Assembly (NCBI GenBank): GCA_964628195.1
Contig: CAZVPF010000008.1
Location: 43,162-107,161 of the forward strand
Direction: 5' to 3'
Source: CAZVPF01 sp964628195
GTDB taxonomy: Bacteria > Planctomycetota > Phycisphaerae > Sedimentisphaerales > Anaerohalosphaeraceae
Length of the DNA stretch: 64,000 bases
Position numbers and translations under genes: made by a program. Below are positions 32,913 through 43,700 of the stretch, piece after piece (position 1 is the stretch's first letter; every line of letters starts with the position of its first letter). Below the pieces are notes generated by a model. It did no database searches, was not told the DNA's origin, and saw only the letters and a program-made list of their open reading frames with translations.

Positions 32913-34400
32913 CTATTTCAATCTCTCGGTAAGAATGCTCGCCCAGCCCAGGTATATCTGCTTATACTGCTTCGCAAGTTCGGTGTCGGGTTCGATTGTC
33001 CTGACTATATCCAGGTGGGTAAAGGCCTGGGTAAGGTCCTTGTACACATCCGCCCCGACCCCCGCTCCGCGTGCCGCTCCCTGCGATCCGTCCGTGTCAT
33101 AAAGCTCAACTACCGCCCCGGTCACCGCGGCAAATGCAGATGCGAAAAGCTCGGACATGAACATGTTCGCATGCCCGGCCCGAACGGTCTGCACCTTAAC
33201 CCCCATGCCCGTCATTATCTCCAGCCCGTAATTGAGCGCAAAAACTATCCCCTCCTGCGCCGCACGCAGCAGGTGCGCCTTGGTGTGCGTATTGAAGTTC
33301 ATCCTGTGTACCGAGGCGTCTATGTTGGCGTTGCCCAGCGTCCGCTCGGCCCCGTTGCCGTAAGGCAGCACGAAAAGCCCTTCAGCGCCGGGCGGTACCG
33401 ATGCGGCAAGGTGATTCATCTGCTCGTAATCCTCCCCCGGCTCGACAACGTTATGCTTGAGCCATGAATTAAGTATCCCCGTGCCGTTTACGCACAAAAG
33501 CACGCCGATCCTCGGCCTCTCGTGCGAGTGGTTGACGTGAATGAAATTATTCACCCGCGACTGCTCGTCATAGCTGGCCTTGTCGGTAATGCCGTACACC
33601 ACGCCCGATGTGCCGGCAGTTGCCGCAACCTGCCCCGGCTCGAGCACGTTAAGCGAAAACGCGTTATTCGGCTGATCGCCGGCGCGGTAGGTAACCGGCG
33701 TACCGGCCTTTAAGCCAAGCTGCTCAGCAGCCTGGCGCGTAAGCTCGCCTTGCGCACCGAAAGTTGGCGCGGTTTCGGGGAAAAGACCCTCGTCGAACCC
33801 GTAATACTCCCGCAGCAGCGGGCTGACTTTGTTCTCGTTGAAGTCCCAGAATATTCCCTCCGACAGGCCCGTCTCGGTCGTGCGAACCTCACCGGTCAGC
33901 TTCATCGCGATATAATCGCCCGGCAGCATAATCTTGTGTATCCTTTTGTAAATATCCGGCTGATTGTCCTTTACCCACTTTAGCTTGCCGGCAGTGAAAT
34001 TGCCCGGCAGGTTCAAAAGGCTCTTGAGGCACTTCTGCTCGCCGATATCGGCTGCTGCTTTTTTGCCGATCTCGACGGCCCTGCTGTCGCACCATATAAT
34101 CGCTGGCCGCAGAACCTGTAAATTCGCGTCCACCGCAACAAGCCCGTGCATCTGGTAGGTAATGCCTATCGCCTGTATATCCCCGGCCTCGGCGCCGGAC
34201 TTTTCCAGCAGCTCGGCTGTCGCGGCCTTTACATTCTCCCACCAAAGCTCCGGGTGCTGCTCGGCAAAGCCCGGCTGATCGGCGAGTATCTCCATCTCCT
34301 TTTTCGGCGAGCCCGCCGACGCCACCGCACGCTGGCTCTGACAGTCCATTAAAGTGGCTTTTATCGACGAAGTGCCTATATCGTATCCGAGTAAGTACAT
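32913..34400 (-). CDS. xylB: Xylulokinase (FGGY family)
   Basis: 495 residues, full length. YLLGYDIGTSSIKATLMD (ATP site), AIGITYQMHGLVAVD, IIWCDSRA, LPGDYIAMKLTGE, and the C-terminal RAGHANMFMSELFASAFAAV with DTDGSQGAARGAG. It phosphorylates D-xylulose to feed the pentose phosphate pathway. It stands alone; no xylose isomerase is adjacent. A XylR-like regulator lies 27 kb away in the glycan locus, but no copy of that locus's operator precedes this gene. AGGAG before the ATG. Confidence 0.9.
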   Translation of the reverse strand: MYLLGYDIGTSSIKATLMDCQSQRAVASAGSPKKEMEILADQPGFAEQHPELWWENVKAATAELLEKSGAEAGDIQAIGITYQMHGLVAVDANLQVLRPAIIWCDSRAVEIGKKAAADIGEQKCLKSLLNLPGNFTAGKLKWVKDNQPDIYKRIHKIMLPGDYIAMKLTGEVRTTETGLSEGIFWDFNENKVSPLLREYYGFDEGLFPETAPTFGAQGELTRQAAEQLGLKAGTPVTYRAGDQPNNAFSLNVLEPGQVAATAGTSGVVYGITDKASYDEQSRVNNFIHVNHSHERPRIGVLLCVNGTGILNSWLKHNVVEPGEDYEQMNHLAASVPPGAEGLFVLPYGNGAERTLGNANIDASVHRMNFNTHTKAHLLRAAQEGIVFALNYGLEIMTGMGVKVQTVRAGHANMFMSELFASAFAAVTGAVVELYDTDGSQGAARGAGVGADVYKDLTQAFTHLDIVRTIEPDTELAKQYKQIYLGWASILTERLK

Positions 34401-34474
34401 ATCTTCTCCTGTTAAACCGATTTTTTCATTTCAAAGGCGGATTTTAACAGAAAAGATATTTTTTCGCAAAGCCC

Positions 34475-34502
34475 TTGATTTTTTTTCCAAATCACGGATA
34501 AT
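34475..34502 (+). promoter_or_regulatory. Likely tRNA promoter
   Basis: TTGATT (34475-34480), 16-bp spacer, GATAAT (34497-34502), 13 bases before the 5' end of the tRNA. Confidence 0.5.
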
Positions 34503-34515
34503 GAAAAATTCGAAA

Positions 34516-34589
34516 GGGCGATTAGCTCAGTTGGCTAGAGCGCCAGCTCGACAAGCTGGAAGTCACTGGTTCAAGTCCAGTATCGCCCA
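34516..34589 (+). tRNA. tRNA-Val (anticodon GAC)
   Basis: Full cloverleaf: acceptor GGGCGAT / ATCGCCC with discriminator A at 34589, D arm GCTC/GAGC, anticodon stem CCAGC/GCTGG, T arm ACTGG-TTCAAGT-CCAGT. The seven-base anticodon loop is TCGACAA, so the anticodon is GAC (34550-34552). Position 33, almost always U, is C here. CCA is not encoded. The gene marks the border between the housekeeping region and the glycan locus. Confidence 0.9.
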
Positions 34590-34680
34590 TTTTGAGGGTT
34601 TATTAATTGAAAAATTTTGTGCCTAAAACCACTATGAAATCTCTTGATATTTTGAACTCTATTGAATATTTCTTATTCAT

Positions 34681-34707
34681 TACCGGCTCAATTTTTTATG
34701 GCCGGTA
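34681..34707. terminator. Possible terminator hairpin
   Basis: TACCGGC (34681-34687) pairs perfectly with GCCGGTA (34701-34707) around a 13-base loop. It lies between the tRNA and the convergent HAD gene stop. The flanks are AT-rich but there is no clean T-run on either side, so the role is uncertain. Confidence 0.35.
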
Positions 34708-34732
34708 TATATAATAATTTCGTATAATTATT

Positions 34733-35632
34733 TTACCTTGACCAAGGTGGTAATACTGGAAGGTAAGACTCGAATTCGCATATCACCTTATCTTCGTACT
34801 GGCCGGAATATTTACCGGCAATAAATCTGTCAAATGCTTCGTTATAAAACCTTTTCCAACTCTGCTCTTCATTTCCGGGATTGATGGGGTAGAATAACAG
34901 GCCGTTTTTCTTTGCAGCATCACGGTCACCAAGTGCATCACCTATCATCAAAATATGCTGCTTATCATATTTTTCCGCCATAACCGCTAAATGTTCGGCT
35001 TTTTTTCCCATCTCCTGGCCGGCAATAACCGCAGCGTATTTATCTATCCCATGCTCGCCCCATTCACGGCAAAGGGCTTCAACCGGGGTCGAAGAACAAA
35101 TTATAATATCAGCCTCCTGAGAAATTTTTTCCAGACTTTCCCGCACATATAGAAAAGGCGGTATATTTTTTACCACCTCCGAGATCATTTCATCAACACG
35201 CCTGCTCCATGTAAGGGCTTGGTATAACTGTGCCTTTGCTTCCGGATCGGATTTGCTATGTGCAGCTTTTTCCAGTCCTTCAATGCTGAGAAGGCTTTGG
35301 GGGTCATTTACCCATTCAAAATAATGCTCAGGTTGTGGGACTTGAAAACCAAGTTTTTTAACCGTCGGATGTGAAGGCAGCAATTCCTTTAATATGCGGA
35401 AGATTGTTTTGTGACGATTTGCTCCGCGGGTGTTACTGAACATGTCGGCAAATTCTTTGCATTCTCGTGCAGCTTTAGCCACAGGCTGCAAGTTAAAATA
35501 AGCTATCATCATAGGACAAAAACATTCACGCTGCTTAATGCCCATTGCGTCAAAAACACAGCCGTCAGAGTCAATAGCGACGAGAAAATCATGTCGGGGC
35601 TGGAAACCGCTCAACTCACGCGTATAAGCCAT
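34733..35632 (-). CDS. HAD-superfamily phosphatase
   Basis: 299 residues. Motif I is AIDSDGCVFDAMG (nucleophile Asp), motif II is ICSSTPVEA, a Lys is available in GKKAEHLAVM, and motif IV is LMIGDALGDRDAAKKNG. A large helical cap (about 35-180) suggests an organic phosphate substrate, possibly a sugar phosphate. It is 19 bases after the partial gene at 35652 on the same strand and so probably belongs to the same transcript. GGAG before the ATG. Confidence 0.85.
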   Translation of the reverse strand: MAYTRELSGFQPRHDFLVAIDSDGCVFDAMGIKQRECFCPMMIAYFNLQPVAKAARECKEFADMFSNTRGANRHKTIFRILKELLPSHPTVKKLGFQVPQPEHYFEWVNDPQSLLSIEGLEKAAHSKSDPEAKAQLYQALTWSRRVDEMISEVVKNIPPFLYVRESLEKISQEADIIICSSTPVEALCREWGEHGIDKYAAVIAGQEMGKKAEHLAVMAEKYDKQHILMIGDALGDRDAAKKNGLLFYPINPGNEEQSWKRFYNEAFDRFIAGKYSGQYEDKVICEFESYLPVLPPWSR

Positions 35633-35651
35633 GAAATAATCTCCAAAGTAT

Positions 35652-36635
35652 TTACTTTAAAATCACAGGTTGAGGTTCGAGCTCTTTTACTTTAATCCAG
35701 TTTTCGCCCTGTTTCAAATAAACGCCAGGAAAACTCGAGTAGCGTTCGTAAGAATCACTGCCTATCAATTTAATAGGCATGCCCTTATCAAAAAACCATT
35801 GGTTTTCGAGATAGGGTTCTGAAAGGGTCATATCATTAAGGTATAAGTCATAAGCCCATGTTTTAGCTTGCACAATAAAACCATTTTCATCAAAGTATTC
35901 TTCGCTGACTTTGAAGCCATCCCGGTTATACAGCTCCCTTTTCCATAGAATTCCACTTTTGTAGATAAGTCTTCTCGTGGGCTGGTTAAGCTCATTATAG
36001 TCAAACCGTTTTTGCAGTATACCATTTTCATACCAGAGCCTTGATATAATGCCATCATAGAGGTGTATTATTTCTTTTGCGTAATTGTTAAATTCATTCA
36101 GCCTGGAAACAGGTATTTCCCGTCCGTTTGCAATTATATTTTCATAAGTCCATGAAAACTCCCGGGGCTTTTCTTCCAGAACTTTTAGGGTAGGCTTGCC
36201 CATGGCATGGAATACGATACTTTGTTCGCTTGTAAGGCCCGACCATTCGACGGCCTGTGCAGTTATATAAAGATGTGCATTACCTTCAGCAGCACCTCCG
36301 AGTTCTATGGTCTGCCCGGGTTCGAGCAGTAAGTCATTGATCTTTAGACCATCCTTGAAGATATTATAGCCCCTGGTCTCCCAATGATTTTCACCGGGAA
36401 TAAGCTGGATATCTTCTTCGAATCCAAGCGGTGCATGCTGCAGGAACGGCTTGTCCGGTTTCCTGATAACAGCGACGTGAACATCACTTCTCCGCTGCCA
36501 GGTTACCGGATTTTCACGCCAATCATCTGGCAGCCTGGATGAGTCCGGCATTATCATGTCCTTGCGTTCTTTTTCCCTAAGAAGCCTATGGTCGAAACTT
36601 GTCACTATAAGCCCCTTTTTCAGGTGCAGGCGATT
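35652..36635 (-). CDS. C-terminal part of a secreted protein with YwqK/MORN-like repeats (cut by the assembly gap)
   Basis: The frame is open from the edge of the N gap to the stop, 327 codons, so a start at GTG 36605 is probably false. The first 140 residues contain VHVAVIRKPDKPFL, LIPGENHWETRGYNIFKDG and AVEWSGLTSEQS, a beta-domain pattern. The rest repeats strands like LWYENGILQKRFDYNEL, LIYKSGILWKRELYNRDG and EEYFDENG, as in YwqK/MORN proteins. It probably is the C-terminus of the propeller protein on the other side of the gap. Function unknown. Confidence 0.65.
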   Translation of the reverse strand, partial: NRLHLKKGLIVTSFDHRLLREKERKDMIMPDSSRLPDDWRENPVTWQRRSDVHVAVIRKPDKPFLQHAPLGFEEDIQLIPGENHWETRGYNIFKDGLKINDLLLEPGQTIELGGAAEGNAHLYITAQAVEWSGLTSEQSIVFHAMGKPTLKVLEEKPREFSWTYENIIANGREIPVSRLNEFNNYAKEIIHLYDGIISRLWYENGILQKRFDYNELNQPTRRLIYKSGILWKRELYNRDGFKVSEEYFDENGFIVQAKTWAYDLYLNDMTLSEPYLENQWFFDKGMPIKLIGSDSYERYSSFPGVYLKQGENWIKVKELEPQPVILK

Positions 36636-36636
36636 T

Positions 36637-36646
36637 NNNNNNNNNN
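36637..36646. other. Assembly gap (10 Ns)
   Basis: Ten Ns of unknown true length join two contig ends. Coding frames are open on both sides in the same direction. Confidence 0.95.
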
Positions 36647-37954
36647 ATAATGCCTGAACAGGTCGGGAGGAAAGTAAGACAATGTGCCTGGGTTTTCAGC
36701 TCTCACATCATACATCTCGCGTGTCAGACCCTCAAATGAAATTGCGGTCTTACGTTTATACCCAATTATTTCAGCCTGTATGGACAATCTCCCGGAATCG
36801 GGGAAGCCTTCGGTAGATTCGACGATGATCCTGTCGTCATCCGGTCCATCCATGTCCTTTGCTATCTTAGTACAAGGCGAACTTTTGAGATTATAATTTG
36901 TAACGAAGACAACTTTAGTTCCATCAGGGCTGCCTTTGCTGTCATTATCGCCCATTGCGTTTGCATGGCTCGAACCGTAATTGTGCACAAATGAAAGTGC
37001 CCGTAAATATATCCTCCCATCACCGCTTCGAAGATCTGCAACCTGCATGGAACCGATATTGTTGGCACCCACGGCCCATCGCCCGCTTTTGCCGCAGGGA
37101 CTGATATCGCCGCAACTTATTGCAGCAAGATAATGGATATTGCTCGGGAAAGGTTCGTTCCACTTTCGGCCACGCATCTGTCCGTTGCCGAACATAAACC
37201 ATTCGCCGTCACCACTCCAGGTCTGGTGACTGTGTCGAATTTCAGGGCTTAGCATTTGTTCATTTGTGCCGTCAAGGTTAGTCATAACATGTATAGGCGT
37301 AAAAGGCTTTCTTTCGCTTAAAGGCAAAAGGCCGTCTATTCTGAAAAGCACCTTCGGGTGGACAGGATTGGGAAGATAAAAAACCCCTCTTGCTTCCGGC
37401 AGAACTTCAGGCATTGCGTTTTCAGTCAGAGGGACTCTCACGATTGTGCCTTTAGGGCCTCTTGTTTTAAGCGGGGCTGTTGTGCCGTAAAGCCATCTAT
37501 CTGTTGAATCTGTTTCGCCAATGTGCATAAGACCAGTTGTAAGTTTCTTCGTATGATTTTTATCAGCTTCATGCCACATAACATCTTTGCCGTTTTGAAT
37601 GAAAAAAAGCCAGTTATGTTTTGAAGCCCAGCGAGGCTGGCTTCCAGAACCTATTAACCTTGTCTGTTTTGTCTTCAGGTCGATAAGATAAACTTTGGAG
37701 TTTTTACCTCGATCTGTTTTAAAGTCAGGGGTCGCCAAATAGGCCCATTTTTCCCAACATATATATCTTCCATCCGGACTCCATGCGTCTGTGTTATGAT
37801 AGTTAGCCCAGTCACGCATTGCAGGATCATTTGTGATCCGCCACACTTCGGTTGTCCCGCCCTGAAGCGGCATGAATTTTTCAAAGGCCGATACCTCAAA
37901 GGCGAGCAACAGCAAGCTAAGTATAATAACTACTTTTGTACATTTCATAGACAT
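36647..37954 (-). CDS. Secreted TolB/WD40-like beta-propeller protein, 3' end lost in the gap
   Basis: 436 codons without a stop before the gap. Signal peptide MSMKCTKVVIILSLLLLAFE; then propeller blades such as AWSPDGRYICWEKW, KVYLIDLKTKQTRLI, QPRWASKHNWLFFI, HQTWSGDGEWFMFG and KGSPDGTKVVFVTNY. This resembles the propellers of the oligogalacturonate-lyase (PL22) type and other planctomycete surface proteins; catalytic residues cannot be assigned. The start at 37954 has AGGAG six bases upstream. A related propeller protein is at 48354-49535. Confidence 0.75.
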
Positions 37955-37986
37955 ACCAGTCTCCTGAAACAAAGATAATTATAAAA

Positions 37987-38022
37987 AGTAAAGGCAGGCC
38001 AATAATAGGTACAGGCCTGCCT
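37987..38022 (-). terminator. Rho-independent terminator
   Basis: AGGCAGGCC (37992-38000) and GGCCTGCCT (38014-38022) form a perfect 9-bp stem with a 13-base loop. On the minus strand it is followed by TTACTTTTTAT. It ends the 852-residue protein transcript before the propeller gene. Confidence 0.8.
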
Positions 38023-38059
38023 ATGATAAACAGATTTATGAACCTAATAGGGTTCAGGA

Positions 38060-40618
38060 TCAGGGCCAGCGAACTTTTTCAAGCCACTTCTGTGCAAATT
38101 CAGCAAAATCTTGGAAGTTGACCTGGTAATCGTCATTGACATCGGCTTCGCTTTCATCTATATGGATAATTGTGGTACCCGCAAGTGACCCTGTGTCGTT
38201 GGCTATATCACCTGTTGTTTCATCAAAGGTGTAATGCACAAGAGGACCCGTCACAGGATCCATCGTCTGAGCGGCGATCATAGCTACTTCAGCGTCTGAA
38301 AGCACATAACCGTAGATTCTAAGGTCATCAAAACTTGCCCCCAAAGCTATGAAGCCTGGATCTGCAACCTGGATGCCGTTGTTGTACGAGCCAAGATTTG
38401 CTCCGGGCAGTGTCGGACCATAGTGAACAGCGCCGTCGTTAGAGGTGCCGATCTTATTACCATTCACATAAAAGCGTACATCCGCAAGGCCGGTTGTAAG
38501 GTTCTCTTCGGAAGACACCGCAATATGGTACCACTGATCTTTGTTCAGTGCAGGACCTTCGATAGGTGTACTGCCTGCCTGTGCGGTTACCTTTGCAGAG
38601 TCAATATCATAAAGCAAGTACAGTCGGTATGAAGAATTCCCCGCAAATATAAACTGACCAGCATTTGGATCATCTATCCGCAGCCAGAAGCACAGGGTCT
38701 TGTTGTGGAAATTGGGAACAACGCTATCGTCAATGTCAAGCCAGTCATCACCATCAATTCCATCGGCGGCATTAAGCTGAAGCGCGCCGTTTATCTTGCC
38801 GGTGACCCACTGTGAATCATCGCCGGGGCCGTTTACAAGTTCGGCGCCGATATTGGTGGTTTCACCTTCACCATCCAGCCAGTTATAATCCTGGGCCATA
38901 AGCTGGATGTCATCGAGGTTAGCGGTACAGTCACCGTTAAAATCGGCGTCATATGCCCTGCCGAGACAGCGGCTCTGATTGAGCATGATGTGGTCTATGA
39001 AGATAGTACCGGGGCCGGCTATCTCAGGTGTGGATGTGTGGTTGACACCGTCACCTATAGTAATCGTCATTGAAGTAATTGCGTTAAGATTTAATGCGGG
39101 AGCAACATCGGTAAATTCCGACAATGCGAAATCCATCTCTCGTTCCTGCCACTGCGACGACTTGATCCACAGTCCGCTGTCCCACTGACCTGAATCGTAG
39201 TCCCATGAAACAGTAGCTGAATTGGAACCATCGCTCAAAGTCACTGAAACCTCTGCAACCCTGCGGTTTGCCACATCACCAAGGTAGTAGATCGTAAGTG
39301 CTTTAATAGCCGAATCCGGAACGAAATCAACCGGAGCTGTAAAAGTTCTTGTCACTGAGTTCTGATATGGCGCAACCGAGGTATCATAGTCGAACTGCAT
39401 CGACTGTGTTCCAGTGTAAGCAACTGTCGGTGAAAGGGTCACATCATCACCGGGAGAAACCCAGGCAAGGACAAAATCATCATTTCGGCTATAAGTTTCA
39501 AAACCTTCGAGCTCAAATGAAGCTGAAACTTCAAATTCCCATACATCGCCTTTTGTGGTGGAACCGTCTTTATACTCCTGGTCGATGCGCCAGTATTTCG
39601 TGCCGGAAGAAAGCTGTCCTGCGTTGAATTTCATTACCGTCTGCTCACCCTGGTAAACTCCAAGAGGAGTACCAACAGAAGCGTTGGTTACGTCCACCTC
39701 GTTCGTGCCGAAATAAACATGGTGCTTTACAGGCATACCATTGGGATCACCTGAAAGTGCCGGGTCAAAACCATTGACCCATCTTAAAATCACATCGCCG
39801 TTAATATCCGGTTCTGCAATATCACCATCCGCGGGCATCGGATCCCAAGCAGTTTTTGCTGTTCCGCCGGGTCTTGCCGCCGGGTAAACATAGGTCGCAA
39901 TCCCATCAGTGTAGCTAATGTCGAGTTTACCCTCGCCGCCAAGCGAAATAATATTTCCTGCAGCGAAATAATCGAGCAGAACTTCTGTCTGGTCAAGCCT
40001 GTCATTTCCACCGGCCCAAACCATTTCCCCGTCATTAAAATTAATTACTCCTGTGGATTCCATTTCAAGCTGACTGCCGTACAGGCGTGCGCCGCTTCCA
40101 TTGATGTTGATGATGCTGTCACCATACACATAAATCCAGTAATTATATCTTGTCCTGCCCTGAAAAATGGCGTCATCGTTAATATTCACTATGCACTGGC
40201 CGCCATTTGAAAGGTCACCAAGGGTGATACTGCGGTGGAACTGGAAATTTGCGTCGCCGTTAAGATTAACAGTCGCCTGTCCGCCGCCGGTAGCAAAGTA
40301 GCCGTATTCACAGAAAAGATATGCGCCGGTGTTAAAAGTCATTTCTGAAATCTGTGTGGAGTCGTTAGTGGACATATAAAAACGTTTGAGAAGAGCACCG
40401 CTTGAATACTCCGAATCAAGCACTGGGGGGTTGATCAACTGGGTGTCCAGAATATTAAGGGCATCGCCGGCTATTGCCGTTCCAACAGGCGTCCAGTTGT
40501 CGGGGTCAGCCATGTCACTGTTTGCCGGGTCGGCATCGGTCCAGGTGTACGTTTGGGCACTCATTGCAGTGGATGCAAACAATGCCAGTAAAAAAAGAAT
40601 CGCATTTAACTTATTCAT
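38060..40618 (-). CDS. Large secreted protein: beta-module, Fn3-like, LamG and dockerin-like repeats
   Basis: 852 residues. Signal peptide MNKLNAILFLLALFASTAMS; N-terminal beta-rich module (about 22-245) with Asn/Gly strand repeats shared with the proteins at 40747 and 47258; Fn3-like domain (HHVYFGTNEVDVTNA, KYWRIDQEYKDG); a carbohydrate-binding-like domain (FETYSRNDDFVLAWVSPGD); a dockerin-like loop DADFNGDCTANLDDIQLMA; a LamG domain (about 590-790: WLDIDDSVVPNFHNKTLCFW, FDDLRIYGYVLSDAEV); and a closing VNFQDFAEFAQKWL. No catalytic site seen, so probably a glycan-binding surface protein. GGAGG before the ATG. It has its own operator-bearing promoter (40669-40736). Confidence 0.85.
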   Translation of the reverse strand: MNKLNAILFLLALFASTAMSAQTYTWTDADPANSDMADPDNWTPVGTAIAGDALNILDTQLINPPVLDSEYSSGALLKRFYMSTNDSTQISEMTFNTGAYLFCEYGYFATGGGQATVNLNGDANFQFHRSITLGDLSNGGQCIVNINDDAIFQGRTRYNYWIYVYGDSIININGSGARLYGSQLEMESTGVINFNDGEMVWAGGNDRLDQTEVLLDYFAAGNIISLGGEGKLDISYTDGIATYVYPAARPGGTAKTAWDPMPADGDIAEPDINGDVILRWVNGFDPALSGDPNGMPVKHHVYFGTNEVDVTNASVGTPLGVYQGEQTVMKFNAGQLSSGTKYWRIDQEYKDGSTTKGDVWEFEVSASFELEGFETYSRNDDFVLAWVSPGDDVTLSPTVAYTGTQSMQFDYDTSVAPYQNSVTRTFTAPVDFVPDSAIKALTIYYLGDVANRRVAEVSVTLSDGSNSATVSWDYDSGQWDSGLWIKSSQWQEREMDFALSEFTDVAPALNLNAITSMTITIGDGVNHTSTPEIAGPGTIFIDHIMLNQSRCLGRAYDADFNGDCTANLDDIQLMAQDYNWLDGEGETTNIGAELVNGPGDDSQWVTGKINGALQLNAADGIDGDDWLDIDDSVVPNFHNKTLCFWLRIDDPNAGQFIFAGNSSYRLYLLYDIDSAKVTAQAGSTPIEGPALNKDQWYHIAVSSEENLTTGLADVRFYVNGNKIGTSNDGAVHYGPTLPGANLGSYNNGIQVADPGFIALGASFDDLRIYGYVLSDAEVAMIAAQTMDPVTGPLVHYTFDETTGDIANDTGSLAGTTIIHIDESEADVNDDYQVNFQDFAEFAQKWLEKVRWP

Positions 40619-40668
40619 CTTACTGCCTCCAAATTTACTTAAATTTAGTTCTATTTTTATTCATTGTC

Positions 40669-40736
40669 ATGATAACATTAATCGGCTTTATTCACAACTC
40701 CACTTTGCGTAATTCATTAGCCCTTATGCGCAATTA
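40669..40736 (-). promoter_or_regulatory. Glycan regulon operator and promoter, copy A
   Basis: In gene orientation: half-site 1 TTGCGCATAAGGGC, half-site 2 TTACGCAAAGTGG starting 21 bp later, then AG, -35 TTGTGA (40697-40692), 17 bp, -10 TATCAT (40674-40669). Predicted start of transcription is about 44 bases before the ATG at 40618. Confidence 0.85.
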
Positions 40737-40746
40737 AACTTATGCT

Positions 40747-43700
40747 TCAGTCCAGGTTCCATATCTGAGAAATATCGGAAAAATCCAAATAATCTATCCT
40801 GCCGTCACCGTTCCAGTCAGAATCTGAATTCAGCGATGTCTGGTAAATTTCCTGCCCGCCTGCGAGTGCTTCAATGTCAGCTTCTTCGAGAGCCTGGTCG
40901 TAAATTCTAAATTCGTCTATGACAAAGCTTGTAAAACTGCTGATCCCGTCATTATAACTTCCAAGGTTAATACCCGAAAGCACTCCTGAATGAATATCCT
41001 TATCGGACTTCGATCCCTGAAGCTGACCATCGATATAAAAATAAGCGGAACATTTACTCGCAGAATCCTGTTCGATTATCAGAGCAATATGATGAAACAC
41101 GTCCGGACTTAACGGTGATGAGAGCATCGACTCGCTTTGAACCGTAGCTGAAATAGTACCGTCAGAATTAAGAATTACCCATAGCGGATATGCAGCTCCA
41201 CTTCCTATGATGAATCCTGTTGACGGCAAGCTTGAAAAGTTCAACCAGAATGATATCGTTTTATTATAAAAATCGGTCACCTTGTTATCGGGAATATCAA
41301 CCCAATCATTAATGCCGTCAAAAGAAAGGGCGTTGACGGAGTGACCACTTACCCACTGTGAATCGTCGAGGGGAAAATCATGCAAAATCCCATCAGCATC
41401 ACCAGAAGCATCGTTGGCTGTCTGTCCTGAAGTTTCATTAAAACGGTAATTCAGCTGAGGTGATAATATCTGCAGTTGACCGTGGTTCAGCCACTCATTC
41501 GCGAAGTCGATCAAATCCTCGGTAAATGTGGCCGTTCTTCTATAACCTAGCATGCTCACCGCATAATAAGTAGACAGTACATCGGAAGCCATTGAGGGAC
41601 GGTCTCCAAAACCCCCATCCTTGTTAGCGCACTGGTTCAGGAAGTTTTTAAGTCCTGCCTGATCAAAAGGAACTGAATTAAGTATTTCAAGTGATTTTGT
41701 ACACAACCAGGTGTGCCTGACAGTTGAAACCCGGCCATTCTGCCATGAAAAACCTCCGTCAAGCTGCTGAAGACCGCGAAGATACTGAATAGTTTTATCT
41801 TTCCAACCAGTTGCTGGATCCATTCCAAGATATTCAAAGCATCTTAAAATCCAATATGTCGAAAGCACATCTCTCGGTGCATTTGTCGAGCGTGACCATA
41901 CCCCGCAACGTGCTCCGCCATCGGGGTGAATGTAGCTGTTCAAAAAGTTTTGTGCCATCGTTGAATTCACCGGAGTTAGTTCGAGCGTCTCCAGCCCGCA
42001 AAGTGAAAAATAAGTGTACTGAACGCTTGACTCCCAGTTGTGGAAATAGCCTATATAGTTAAGTCCATAATATTCTGACGGCCTTGGTGAAGAACCGAAC
42101 CCTCCGAGTTCTCCGCTTCGGTAGTTTTGACACTCTCTGAGCCACTGTTCGAGGTCTGACTGAGCGACAGGGTTTTCACCGAGTATTTTCAATGATGCAA
42201 GACTGAAATATGTATTTGCAGAATCTGTGATCCAGCCCTGCTGGGATGAGTAACCTTCAGCAGCCTTCCTGCATGACCTTATGTAATTCAGCACACCGAT
42301 GTCATCGAATTTGTCGTCCTCAAGCAGAGCAAGAGCCTGCAAAGCCCTGCATGTGCTTTCGGTGTCGCTTATGCTGCCTGGGTGACACGCAAAACCTCCG
42401 TCCGCATTTTGAAGGCTTCTAAGGTAATTGATTGTCCTGAACGAATCGTATTGCGGTGCCTTTTGCAACGTGGGAAAGCTTGCCGAGTTTTTGATATCGA
42501 GGAAATAGTAAAGAGCCCTGGCATCGACAATTTTCTTGTAACTCTGCCAATTCCATTCATATTCAATTATATTATCATAGAGGGTCTGTGCGATATCGAG
42601 GTAACGCCTCTTGCCGGTCATTTCAGCGAGATGGGCATAAACAGGCAGCATTGACGAGGTGGCGTCAACATCATGCCAGATATCCTGTCCCTGTGCACCG
42701 TGGTAGTAAAAACCCAATTTATACGGTACAGACCCGCACCCTATGTCCCAATTGCAGAAGTTTTCAATAAAGTCATTGGTTGATGTATCGCCCGCAAAAC
42801 GGGAATATTTCTCAATGCCCATTAGCGCAAGGCTTGAGTAATGTCCGCCTTTGTTATCAGGGAATGAACCTGTCGACCAGGTGCCTGTGCCGCTGCAATA
42901 CTCGGGAAGTGAGCCGTCAGGCTCAGCGCCGGACATAACACATGCAGCCACTTTTTTCATTGTCGATTTGTAATAATCATTGCCTGTGTACCATGACAGT
43001 TCAGAAAGATTTCGGAGTGTATGTCCAAACTCCCTGCCGGTCGAACCCGCATCCTTATTTGCATAAGGGTGAACAACGCCATCGTTTGTAACCGCATTTA
43101 CAAGACCTTTTGCTGTTTCATGAGCTATATCAAGCGCTCGTCTGTAGCCGGTAAGATAGTAATCAAGAAGATACCCTCGAAGCCATGTGTGTGAAGGATA
43201 CGGAAAGCGGGTGTTGGTCGTGTGATCATCACTATGACCGCAATGCCCGCCGACGAACATATAGTTATCCGGATGATAATGGCAAACATCAACGTCCATA
43301 TTGTGCCTCGACATATCAATGCCGAAATCAAGATAGCTCAAATTGCCTGTTCGGAGGAACTGGATTAATGCACCTTTATGCATGTCGACTTCGCTGTTCC
43401 ACCATATGCTGCCAAGTTCGCCGACATCGCCATAATTGACCATACTGAAACAGTCTTCCCGGTCCCGATAAGCCATTACATCGTCAAGATTAACCTGAAG
43501 TGCATCATCGACAGGCTGAGTATCGGAAGAGATTTCAGGCATATCAAGCAGTGCTTTTGTTTCCATGTAATAATTCGGATCGCAAACAGCGTATAACGGG
43601 ACATCTTTCGACTGTAATACTTCACCAGCTTGAATCGTGTTGTCAGTAAGAGAGATAATTATTTCATGAGTTTTGGCAGAACCGGTCGCAAAACGCCTCG

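Noticed and set aside
32913..34400. Xylulokinase as a member of the XylR-type regulon
   Set aside because: No copy of the 34-bp operator is found upstream and the gene is 14 kb from the nearest copy; the link would rest on the name of the regulator family only.
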